This document shows positions 13,065 to 19,815 of a DNA stretch of 23,836 bases, piece by piece (positions within the stretch are counted from its first letter, which is position 1; each line of letters opens with the position of its first letter). Source of the DNA: Svornostia sp051306365. Lineage in GTDB: Bacteria > Actinomycetota > Thermoleophilia > Solirubrobacterales > Solirubrobacteraceae. The notes under the pieces are model-generated. The model ran no database searches. It was given only the letters and a program-made list of their open reading frames with translations, and had not been told where the DNA came from. Where the stretch lies: contig JBPPNC010000045.1 of assembly GCA_051306365.1 (NCBI GenBank), positions 1-23,836 of the forward strand, given 5' to 3'. The translations under genes were made by a program, and so were the position numbers.

Positions 13065-13762
13065 TAGGCCTGAGCGCTGGGCTCGACCGACACGGCCTCG
13101 CCGTCCAGCGCGTTGAGCGCACGCTCGACCGACGCCGCGATGCACGTGAACGTCGGCGTGTCCTGTTTGGTGAACGCCGACGCCTCGGTGGTGCGCAGCC
13201 GCTGCACGAGATCAAGGAAGTCGGCGGGGTTGTCCGTCTCGAACGCTACGACGAACTCCTGGTCGTCGAGGCCGAACGAGTACGACGTGTTCAGGTCGAT
13301 GTCCGGGTACTCGCGGCCGACGGTGATGTGCTCCTGCATGATCCGCCAGCGCTCCCTGGCGTCCAGCGCGTACCACTCGCGGTTCTTGATGAACGGGTAG
13401 ACGAAGAGGTACTTCGAGTGCGCCTCGTGGACCTGCAGTCGCGTCTCGTCGGAGTACTCGGACTCCTTCGTGAGCGCGAGGTACGAGTAGGGCATCGTGG
13501 CCCACTTCATGAGCCCGGACTGCGCCAGGACGACGTGGAACTCATGGATGCGCTCGAGGTTCTCGGCCTGGCTGAGCAGCATCATGTCCGTGTCGCCGCG
13601 CGTGCCCACCGTGGAGAAGGCGCGCAGCAGATGACCGTCGGCGAAGTTGCTGCAGGCGGCGGCGAACTCGAGCTTGTGCTCGGCCCGCTCCTCGGCCTCG
13701 AGTCGGCGCCAGGCCGGGTCGAGCTTCAGGAATGTGTACTTCACGAAGTGACGGCGAGGCAT
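13064..13762 (-). CDS. hemQ: HemQ/chlorite dismutase-family protein (probable coproheme decarboxylase)
   Basis: The 232-residue protein belongs to the chlorite dismutase superfamily: FVKYTFLKLDPAWRRL, LMKWATMPYSYLALTKESEY, LFVYPFIKNREWYALDARERW, IMQEHITVGREYPDIDLNTSYSFGLDDQEFVVAFE. Tyr122 in YPF aligns with the catalytic tyrosine of HemQ, and His145 (MQEH) with the proximal heme ligand. Aligned by hand on the GLDD motif, the distal position that is Arg in true chlorite dismutases and Gln in Firmicute HemQ is Leu157, arguing against chlorite dismutase activity. HemQ oxidatively decarboxylates coproheme III to heme b in the pathway used by Actinobacteria and Firmicutes. No other haem gene is in the window. 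ATG 13762 follows a TAGACT box by 7 nt; the frame upstream runs into the glycosyltransferase region and is not coding. Confidence 0.85.
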   Translation of the reverse strand: MPRRHFVKYTFLKLDPAWRRLEAEERAEHKLEFAAACSNFADGHLLRAFSTVGTRGDTDMMLLSQAENLERIHEFHVVLAQSGLMKWATMPYSYLALTKESEYSDETRLQVHEAHSKYLFVYPFIKNREWYALDARERWRIMQEHITVGREYPDIDLNTSYSFGLDDQEFVVAFETDNPADFLDLVQRLRTTEASAFTKQDTPTFTCIAASVERALNALDGEAVSVEPSAQA

Positions 13763-13769
13763 GTCCTGC

Positions 13770-13775
13770 AGTCTA
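13770..13775 (-). promoter_or_regulatory. -10 box TAGACT, leaderless start of hemQ
   Basis: On the reverse strand TAGACT is followed by exactly 7 nt and the hemQ ATG. A start site at that spacing gives a leaderless mRNA. Confidence 0.55.
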
Positions 13776-13792
13776 AGCGCCTGTCCGCCCAC

Positions 13793-13798
13793 TAGGAT
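13793..13798 (+). promoter_or_regulatory. -10 box TAGGAT, leaderless start of the glycosyltransferase-flippase gene
   Basis: TAGGAT is followed by 7 nt and the ATG at 13806. This spacing favours 13806 over the in-frame ATG at 13797, which lies inside the box. With the hemQ box it makes a compact 43-bp divergent promoter region. Confidence 0.55.
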
Positions 13799-13805
13799 GG
13801 CGCGC

Positions 13806-16121
13806 ATGCGCATCGCGCTGGTGTCCCCGTACTCGTGGACGTATCCGGGCGGCGTGACGCGGCACATCGAGGCGCTCGCCGATGAGCTCCTCGTTTCCGG
13901 ACATGACGTCCGGGTGCTCGCGCCGGTCGACCCCGACGACGCCCTCTCCGCCCGGCTGCACCGCGGCGCGCGGCCGCAGGCCCGTGCCCTGCCCGAGTAC
14001 CTCATGCCCCTCGGGCGGACCGTCGGCCTGCCCTTTAACGGCGCCGTCAGCACCCTCGCGCTGCATCCGCATTCGGTCAGCACCTTCCGCACGGAGATCG
14101 CGAGGTTCGCGCCCGACGTCATCCACGTGCACGAGCCGATGGCGCCCACGTCGGGCTGGGAGGCGTGCAGCGCGTCGCCCGCGATCCCGGTCGTCGGCAC
14201 GTTCCATGCGTACGCCACGAGCCCGATCACGAACAACCTCGGCAACCTCGCGGGGGCCTGGCGTCGTTTCAACCGCCTGCACGTCCGCGTCGCGGTCTCC
14301 GAGGCCGCCGCGTGGACGGGCCGCCGCTTCTTCGGCGGGACCTACCGCATCATCCCCAACGGCGTGCACGTCGACCCCGCCCTGGCGCCCAAGGCGCCCC
14401 GGCTGCCGGGGGACCCGCTGAAGATCGCGTTCGTCGGCCAAGCCGTGGAGCGCAAGGGGCTCGAGGTCCTGCTCCCCGCGTTCGAGGCACTGCGCGACCA
14501 CGTGCCGGTCCAGCTGACCATCGTCGGCGCCTCGGAGCGAGACATCGCGCCGTTGCTGCTCGACCCGAGCGGCGTCACCGCGCTCGGGAAGGTCGATGAC
14601 GGCGCGAAGACGGCGATCCTGCGCGGCGCCGACGTCCTGTGCGCCCCCGCGCTCGGCGGGGAGTCCTTCGGCATGGTGCTGACCGAGGCGTTCGCAGCGG
14701 GGACGCCGGTCGTTGCCTCGGACATCGCCGGCTACCGCGACGTCGTCCGGAACGGCACAGACGGCGTGCTCGTGTCCCGTGCCGACCCCACGGCGCTCGC
14801 CACGACGCTGCGCGAACTCGCCCTCGATCCGTCCCGTACGGCGGCAATGGGCATCCAGGCCGCGCGGTCCGCGCAGCGGTTCGCCTGGCCACGCGTGACC
14901 GAGGAGGTCCTCGGCGCGTACGAGGACGCCCAGTCCGTCGCGCAGCCTGCGACGTCGGTCCGGCGGTTCGCCGTCCGGCACGGGCTCGCCACCGCCGACG
15001 GCCTGCCGATGGAGCGCCCGCGGCGCCTGCCGCGCCCCGAGCCGGCCAAGCCGGCGGCCACGGGCTTGAAGCGTCCTGCGGTCGCGTTCCTGCGCCGCGC
15101 GGCCCTCGGCCTCGTCGGCCTGGCGACGCTCGCACTCGCGCTGCTCGCGCTGCAGCGCATCGGCGTGGACCGCGTCGCGACGTCGCTGGTCCACTCGTCC
15201 CCGGCGTGGGTCCTCGCGGGCCTCGGCGTGATGTGCGCGTCGATGGTTCTGCGCGCGGGCGCGTGGCGGGCGATCCTGCGCGCCGGTCTGCCCGACGCAG
15301 TCATCGACTTCGGCGTCGCCCTGCGTGCCACCTCCATCGGGGTCTTGATGAGCGCGACCCTGCCGGCGCGTCTCGGCGAGCCGTCGCGTGCGCTGATCGT
15401 CGCGCGCCGCGTCGGACGGCCTCGGACGACCCTCCCGGTCGTCGTCGGCACCATCGTCTCGCAGACGCTGCTCAACGCGCTTGCGCTCGTGATCCTCGGC
15501 GCGATCATGTTCTCCACGGTCGATGTCTTCACGCGATCCGGTCCGCTCGTGCTCGCCGCCGTCGCGCCGGTGATCCTCGTGCTCGCCGTCGTGCTCGCTC
15601 CGGCCCTCGCGGGCCGTGGGCAGGGCGAGTCGCGCCTGGCCGCCTTCTCGCGTAAGGCGCGCAGCGCCCTGCTGCGCACGCGGTCCGGTCTCGCCGTCTT
15701 CCGCTCGCCCCGCCTGGGGACGGAGGCCACGGTGCTGCAGCTCTCCGCGTGGGCGCTGCAGGCACTGTCCTGCTACCTCCTGCTCGTCGCGCTCGGCGTC
15801 GACGACCGGGCCGGGTTCGGCGCGGCCGCAGCCGTGCTGTTCGCGGTGAACGTCACGGCCGTTCTGCCGCTCACGCCGTCGAACATCGGCACCTTCCAGC
15901 TCGCCTGCGCGGCGGTGCTGGGCGCGTACGGTGTGAGCTACGCCGACGGCATCGCGTACGGCGTGATCCTCCAGGCCGTCGAGGTTGCGACCGCCTTCAT
16001 GATGGGCGCACCCGCACTCGTGCGCGAGGGTGTGACGTGGCGCGACGTCCGGGTCCGGACGCTGCATACCTCGCCCGTCGAGCTGCCGCCGCTGCCGGCA
16101 CCGGCATCAGCCTCGTCCTAG
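13806..16121 (+). CDS. Fusion: GT4 (PimA-like) glycosyltransferase + LPG-synthase-TM/flippase-like membrane domain
   Basis: The 771-residue protein joins two domains. Residues 1 to about 385 are a GT4 retaining glycosyltransferase: N-terminal MRIALVSPYSWTYPGGVTRHI (PimA-like GGV loop), VIHVHEP, GTFHAYAT, the acceptor-to-donor hinge IIPNGVHVD, FVGQAVERKGLEVLLPAF, and the donor-binding EX7E motif Glu286/Glu294 (ESFGMVLTEAFAAGTPVVASD). After a Pro/Arg-rich linker (about 385-425) comes a polytopic domain (about 428-745) of the UPF0104/lysylphosphatidylglycerol synthase TM (AglD) family, ending with LPLTPSNIGTFQLACAAVLGAYG. PimA mannosylates phosphatidylinositol at the inner face of the membrane. 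The fusion suggests that a lipid is glycosylated and then flipped, or that the enzyme is tethered. The lipid and sugar are not known. It ends in CTAG, shared with the reverse lipoprotein gene. Confidence 0.88.
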   Translation: MRIALVSPYSWTYPGGVTRHIEALADELLVSGHDVRVLAPVDPDDALSARLHRGARPQARALPEYLMPLGRTVGLPFNGAVSTLALHPHSVSTFRTEIARFAPDVIHVHEPMAPTSGWEACSASPAIPVVGTFHAYATSPITNNLGNLAGAWRRFNRLHVRVAVSEAAAWTGRRFFGGTYRIIPNGVHVDPALAPKAPRLPGDPLKIAFVGQAVERKGLEVLLPAFEALRDHVPVQLTIVGASERDIAPLLLDPSGVTALGKVDDGAKTAILRGADVLCAPALGGESFGMVLTEAFAAGTPVVASDIAGYRDVVRNGTDGVLVSRADPTALATTLRELALDPSRTAAMGIQAARSAQRFAWPRVTEEVLGAYEDAQSVAQPATSVRRFAVRHGLATADGLPMERPRRLPRPEPAKPAATGLKRPAVAFLRRAALGLVGLATLALALLALQRIGVDRVATSLVHSSPAWVLAGLGVMCASMVLRAGAWRAILRAGLPDAVIDFGVALRATSIGVLMSATLPARLGEPSRALIVARRVGRPRTTLPVVVGTIVSQTLLNALALVILGAIMFSTVDVFTRSGPLVLAAVAPVILVLAVVLAPALAGRGQGESRLAAFSRKARSALLRTRSGLAVFRSPRLGTEATVLQLSAWALQALSCYLLLVALGVDDRAGFGAAAAVLFAVNVTAVLPLTPSNIGTFQLACAAVLGAYGVSYADGIAYGVILQAVEVATAFMMGAPALVREGVTWRDVRVRTLHTSPVELPPLPAPASASS

Positions 16122-16297
16122 CCGCGCGCGGCTGGCGCTGCGGTACCGGTCGTCTCAGGCGGCGCGACGGCGACCTGCCGCGCGGCCTCGGGCGTGGCCG
16201 ACGCCGCCGGGCTCGGCTCGGCTTCGAATGTGCCGCCGCAGCCCGCGGCCACGAGGGCGAGCAGCAGGACGACGGGCGCGGCAGGCAGACCGGGCAT
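16118..16297 (-). CDS. Small secreted lipoprotein (59 aa)
   Basis: This tiny gene encodes MPGLPAAPVVLLLALVAAGC followed by about 40 residues rich in Ala, Pro, Glu and Thr. The first 20 residues are a classical lipoprotein signal with acylated Cys20 (VAAGC); the rest is a disordered-looking tail with no known domain. Support comes from the lipobox, a TACCCT box 8 nt before the ATG, and the exact tail-to-tail CTAG overlap with the glycosyltransferase-flippase gene. It lies 29 nt downstream of the cupredoxin gene and could also be read as the last gene of that operon. The function is unknown. Confidence 0.65.
   Translation of the reverse strand: MPGLPAAPVVLLLALVAAGCGGTFEAEPSPAASATPEAARQVAVAPPETTGTAAPAARG
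16120..16133. terminator. GC palindrome at convergent stops (glycosyltransferase-flippase / lipoprotein)
   Basis: AGCCGCGCGCGGCT is a perfect 14-bp palindrome that begins inside the shared CTAG stop. It could fold as a 5-bp stem with a CGCG loop in either transcript. There is no U-tract, and the right part is inside the lipoprotein coding sequence, so terminator function is tentative. Confidence 0.35.
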
Positions 16298-16305
16298 GAC
16301 CACCG

Positions 16306-16311
16306 AGGGTA
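16306..16311 (-). promoter_or_regulatory. -10 box TACCCT for the small lipoprotein gene
   Basis: On the reverse strand TACCCT is followed by 8 nt and the ATG at 16297. It lies in the 29-nt gap after the cupredoxin gene, giving the lipoprotein its own near-leaderless promoter. Confidence 0.45.
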
Positions 16312-16326
16312 GGTGGCGCGGCGGCG

Positions 16327-16710
16327 CTACCGGGCGCGCAGCGTCGTGCGCATGCCGGCGCGCGCGTGTCCATCGAGCGAGCACCACACCCTCCAGCGGC
16401 CCTGGCGGAGGTACAGGCGCGCCTCGGTCATCGCGCCGGGGGTCGTCACCGCGACCTGCTGGGTCGGCCCCGCAGGCCGTCCGCGGCGGTCCAGGCGGCG
16501 GAAGCGCACGTCGTGATCGTCCTCGCCCGCGTTGTGGAGCTGCAACGCGACGGGCCCCGCGGGTACGGTGGCGCGGGACAGCGTCACGGACCATTCGCGG
16601 GCGTCGACGAAGAGCGGGGCGGCGGCCGTGGCCGCGCGGGACGGGGTCACGATGGCGGCCATCAGCGCCCCGGCGAGCACGACGGCGGCAATGAGCGTCC
16701 GCCTCGTCAC
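16327..16710 (-). CDS. Exported cupredoxin-like (type 1 copper) protein
   Basis: The 127-residue product has a signal peptide (TRRTLIAAVVLAGALMAAIVTPSRA, cleavage near residue 26). A compact beta-rich domain follows, in which all four type 1 copper ligands can be placed: His66 (EDDHDVRF), Cys110 (VWCSLDGH), His115 and Met120 (ARAGM). The C-x4-H-x4-M spacing is that of auracyanin-like blue copper proteins. A redox or copper-carrier role outside the membrane is likely. GTG 16710 overlaps the stop of the DUF1501 gene by 4 bp (GTGA), so it is co-translated with it; copper electron transfer to or from the DUF1501/DUF1800 proteins is a reasonable guess but unproven. Confidence 0.8.
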   Translation of the reverse strand: MTRRTLIAAVVLAGALMAAIVTPSRAATAAAPLFVDAREWSVTLSRATVPAGPVALQLHNAGEDDHDVRFRRLDRRGRPAGPTQQVAVTTPGAMTEARLYLRQGRWRVWCSLDGHARAGMRTTLRAR

Positions 16711-18098
16711 TTCACCACCCGGGGACGCCCGAATTTCGCGGCGCCGGGGATGATCGCGGCCGCGTCGGTGCCGAGCCACTGCTCTAGGAGGGACGCGTAG
16801 ACCGCGCGGAAGTCCGAGGTCGCGCGCAGGTTGCCGGCCGGGTCGAGCTTGGCCAGGCCGGGGAACTCGCCGATCATCCGGCCGCTCGCCCGGGTGCCCA
16901 TGATGAAGCCAACGCCCGCCGCGCCGTGGTCGGTGCCCATCGACCCGTTCTCCTCGACGCGCCGGCCGAACTCCGACCACACGAGCGTCAGGACGCGGTC
17001 GGCGAGACCGCGCGCCTCGAGGTCGCGCTGGAACGCGAGCAGGCTGTCGGCGAGGAGCTGCAGGTTCTTGCGGAGGTCCTCGGGCTGGCGCTCGTGGGTG
17101 TCGTATCCGCCGGGGCCGCGCACGGCGACCGCACGCGTCGGGAGCCCGCCGGCCAGCAGCCACGCGAGACCGGCGAGCTGGAGCGGGAACCCGGCTTTCG
17201 CGTTGTTGGGATAGGCAACCGGCGGGACGGGCGGGTTCTTCGGGTCCACCTTGAACGGCGCCATCTGGTCGGTGAGGCGCGCGACGTTGCCGGCTGCGAG
17301 GCCGGCGTGGCGCAGCGCGGGGTCGCTGGCGCCCGCGAACGCCGATCCGAGCTCGTAGACGGCGCGCTGCATGCGGGTGTTCACCGTGCCCCAGACCCCG
17401 CGAGCCCACAGCGCGTAGTCGCTGCTGCCGCCGACCGCGGCAACTGGGACCTTCGCGCTCGCGAGGACGGGGGACAGGCGACCGTCGAGCGACAGGCCCT
17501 GCACGGGGTTGTCGAGGCTGCCGGTGCGGTCCAGCCACCGGCCGAGCCACCCCGTGCGTTCGCCCGCGTTCGTCGCACCGACCTCCCAGAAGTGGCGGGA
17601 GGTGAAGTGCGACTGGTCCGCGCCGGTGTAGCCGACGGCGGGCAGGACGGTGAGCTTGCCTTCGCCATGGAGGGTCGCCAGCGAGGTGGCGCTCGGATGC
17701 CACATCAGGCCGTCGTCCTCGGCGAACCGCGCGCCGGCATCCCCGGGCAGCGCGAGCTTCGGGCGGCGCGCCTGGTAAAGCGGATCACCGACGGGCGCCA
17801 GGACGGACAGCCCGTCGATGCCGCCCTCCAGGAACACGTTGACGATGACCGGCTGCGGCCCGCCATCCGCGGCGTGGGCGACGCCGGCTTCGAGCACGTC
17901 GAGCCCGCCGAGGCGGCTGGCGGTGTACACCGAGAGCCCGAGTCCCGCGGATCGCAGCATGAAGCTGCGCCGGTCCATTCCCGTGCCCGCGGGCAGCGGC
18001 ATCCCCGGTTCAGTCGAGGGCAGCCCACGGCCCGCCTCAGCCGCCGCGGCGTGCAGCAGTTCGCTGCGCTTGAAGTTCTGGCAGGGGCTGTGGGGCAT
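16707..18098 (-). CDS. DUF1501 family protein (alkaline phosphatase/sulfatase superfamily-like), Tat-type signal
   Basis: The 463-residue protein has the family's N-terminus (CQNFKRSELLHAAAAEAGRGLPSTEPGMPLPAGTGMDRRSF) with a twin-arginine-like DRRSFM motif (Arg43/Arg44) and a hydrophobic stretch to VAHAA. The core has VIVNVFLEGGIDGLSVLAPVGDP, HFTSRHFWEVG, VRGPGGYDTHERQ, and the C-terminal VWSEFGRRVEENGSMGTDHGAAGVGFIMG, which holds the histidine and aspartate positions expected for the metal-binding phosphatase/sulfatase fold. The activity of the family is not established. ATG 18098 shares one base with the DUF1800 stop (TGATG). DUF1800-DUF1501 pairs recur in many phyla, implying a joint envelope function. 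Confidence 0.87.
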   Translation of the reverse strand: MPHSPCQNFKRSELLHAAAAEAGRGLPSTEPGMPLPAGTGMDRRSFMLRSAGLGLSVYTASRLGGLDVLEAGVAHAADGGPQPVIVNVFLEGGIDGLSVLAPVGDPLYQARRPKLALPGDAGARFAEDDGLMWHPSATSLATLHGEGKLTVLPAVGYTGADQSHFTSRHFWEVGATNAGERTGWLGRWLDRTGSLDNPVQGLSLDGRLSPVLASAKVPVAAVGGSSDYALWARGVWGTVNTRMQRAVYELGSAFAGASDPALRHAGLAAGNVARLTDQMAPFKVDPKNPPVPPVAYPNNAKAGFPLQLAGLAWLLAGGLPTRAVAVRGPGGYDTHERQPEDLRKNLQLLADSLLAFQRDLEARGLADRVLTLVWSEFGRRVEENGSMGTDHGAAGVGFIMGTRASGRMIGEFPGLAKLDPAGNLRATSDFRAVYASLLEQWLGTDAAAIIPGAAKFGRPRVVK

Positions 18099-19510
18099 CA
18101 GCTCGTCTGGTAGTCGGGGGCGGTCGCGATCAGCTGGCGCAGCGCGTTCTGGCGGACGACGAGATGGCTGCGCTTCTTGTCGCGCGGGTTGCCGAGCTGC
18201 TCACAGTCGGCAGAGAACGCGATGAGGCGTTCCCGGGTCTCCGGGGTGATGGCCGGGTCGCCCCAGAAGGCGAGCGCGCGATCGACACCCTGTTCCGGGG
18301 TCTCGCTGCCGCCGACGCTGGCGAGGTAGGCGGCGGCGTCCGTGAGGGTGTAGGGCATCAGTGCCGCGCCCGCGGCATGCCAACGGCCGCGCCACGTCGC
18401 CGTGTCCAGCCAGCGCTGGTCATCCCAGCCGGCGACATTCGGCGGAATGAACAGCTGCTGCCCGGACATCGAGTTCACCCACACCCAGCTGTCGGTGTCC
18501 ACGCCGCGGCCCAGCGCGCGCAGCATCCCCGCCGCGTGCACCACCGGCGGCTTGACCATGCGCGGGCCCTCGTACAGGGCGGGGTGCAGGAGGATCGCCT
18601 CGAGCAGCGGCCGGATCTCTGTCCCGCTGTCGCGGTAGAGCGCGGCGAGTGCACGCTCGGTCGCGGCATCCGGTGGCGTCGGGATGAAGTAGCTCCACAG
18701 CTTGCGTACGACGAACCCGGGGTGTGCGCGGTGCTCAAGGCACAGCTCGACGGCCTCGCGCCAGTCGTACGTGCCCGCCCGCTCGAAGACACGCTTCCTC
18801 CCCGGGTCGTGCAGCCGGCGGTCGAAGCGGAAGTTCGACGGTCCGGTGCTCCTCCAGTCCGCGCGCCAACCGGTGAGGGCCCGCGCCTGTTCGCGCACGT
18901 CGCGCTCGGTGTACCCAGCCTGTGTGCCGAGAGTGAAGAGCTCCATGAGCTCGCGGGCATAGTTCTCGTTCGGCGCCTGCGCGGTGTTCGCGGCACCGGA
19001 GAGCCAGATGAGCATGGCCGGGTCCTTCGTCACCCGGATGATGAGCTCCCGGAAGGTGCCCATGCTGTGCTCGCGCATGAGCTGGTTCTGGTCGAGCATG
19101 AGCTTCGCGGTCGGGACGCCACTGCGGCTCGTCGCAAACCAGTCGTGCCAGATGAGGGTCATCCGCTCGACCAGCGGGGCGTCCGAGCGGACCATCCGGT
19201 CGAGCCACCAGAGGTGATCGTGGCCCCACGCGTGCTGCGGGGCGAGCCCGCCGCCCTTGCCGTTCGTCGGGCCGGGGCCGCTGAGCGCCTGGCTCGGCGG
19301 CCGCAGGAGCCGGTCGACCGCGGCGCGGAGACCGAGACCGGCGAACTCGTCGGCCTGCCCGGGGCGCGGCCCGAAGCCGGCGCGCCACAGCAGCCGTTCG
19401 GCCTGCGCGCGCCCGAACGTCCCCCCGAAGACGGGGGTGGGCGGGCCGGCGGACCGGCGCTTCGTGCGCCGCCGCTTGCGCGGTGGTCGGCGTGTCTTCT
19501 GCGTGGCCAT
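18098..19510 (-). CDS. DUF1800 family protein
   Basis: The 470-residue protein begins with a strongly basic stretch (KTRRPPRKRRRTKRRS, about 5-20) without a recognisable signal peptide. The DUF1800 landmarks follow: RLLWRAGFGPRPGQADEFA, WWLDRMVRSDAPLVERMTLIWHDWFATS, LMREHSMGTFRELIIRVTKDPAMLIWLSG, NENYARELMELFTLG, YTERDVREQARALTGW, FVVRKLWSYFI, and VAGWDDQRWLDTATW near the end. The biochemical function is unknown. It is the first gene of a three-gene operon with DUF1501 and the cupredoxin. ATG 19510 precedes the basic stretch; the open frame reaches further upstream but the added residues look non-coding. No TANNNT box or Shine-Dalgarno sequence stands out before this start. Confidence 0.85.
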   Translation of the reverse strand: MATQKTRRPPRKRRRTKRRSAGPPTPVFGGTFGRAQAERLLWRAGFGPRPGQADEFAGLGLRAAVDRLLRPPSQALSGPGPTNGKGGGLAPQHAWGHDHLWWLDRMVRSDAPLVERMTLIWHDWFATSRSGVPTAKLMLDQNQLMREHSMGTFRELIIRVTKDPAMLIWLSGAANTAQAPNENYARELMELFTLGTQAGYTERDVREQARALTGWRADWRSTGPSNFRFDRRLHDPGRKRVFERAGTYDWREAVELCLEHRAHPGFVVRKLWSYFIPTPPDAATERALAALYRDSGTEIRPLLEAILLHPALYEGPRMVKPPVVHAAGMLRALGRGVDTDSWVWVNSMSGQQLFIPPNVAGWDDQRWLDTATWRGRWHAAGAALMPYTLTDAAAYLASVGGSETPEQGVDRALAFWGDPAITPETRERLIAFSADCEQLGNPRDKKRSHLVVRQNALRQLIATAPDYQTS

Positions 19511-19815
19511 GGGCGAGTGAGACGGCCGGCAGCCCGTCCGTTCTCTCTCGTCGGCAGCAGATGGACGGAGATAAGCGTGATGCGACAGGTGTCCAGTCGG
19601 CGCGCCGCCGATGGGGGGATGAGGGGCGACGCGTCGACCGGTCGGACAGGGCCCTTCGAGCGGCACGCGCGGATGTCAGGGAGACGCGTCGAGCTCAGTA
19701 CCCGGAGGACCGGCGTGCCGTCGGGGGAACGACACGGTGGGTCCATCGGCCCGGGTGGGGCCCCGCAAGAGCGTGTTCTCTACGCAGCCGATACGGGGCA
19801 CCCCACTTCCGGGGA
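19511..19815. other. Intergenic region (305 bp) with small palindromes
   Basis: No gene is supported here. It must contain the promoter of the DUF1800 operon (reverse strand); the best AT-rich candidate is TTATCT on the reverse strand (19569-19574), with low certainty. Adjacent palindromes CGACGCGTCG (19627-19636) and CGACCGGTCG (19635-19644) overlap, and GACGCGTCGA recurs at 19683-19692. CCCC/GGGG arms at 19801-19814, just after the HNH gene stop, could form a weak hairpin. Confidence 0.5.

Noticed and set aside
13064..13762. Chlorite dismutase
   Set aside because: The distal Arg expected of true chlorite dismutases is not at the aligned position, and no perchlorate/chlorate gene is near; the HemQ assignment fits better.
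13773..16067. A 764-codon open frame opposite the glycosyltransferase-flippase gene
   Set aside because: Low-complexity Arg/Asp/Glu/Gly composition and no motif; the forward frame has intact GT4 and membrane-domain signatures.
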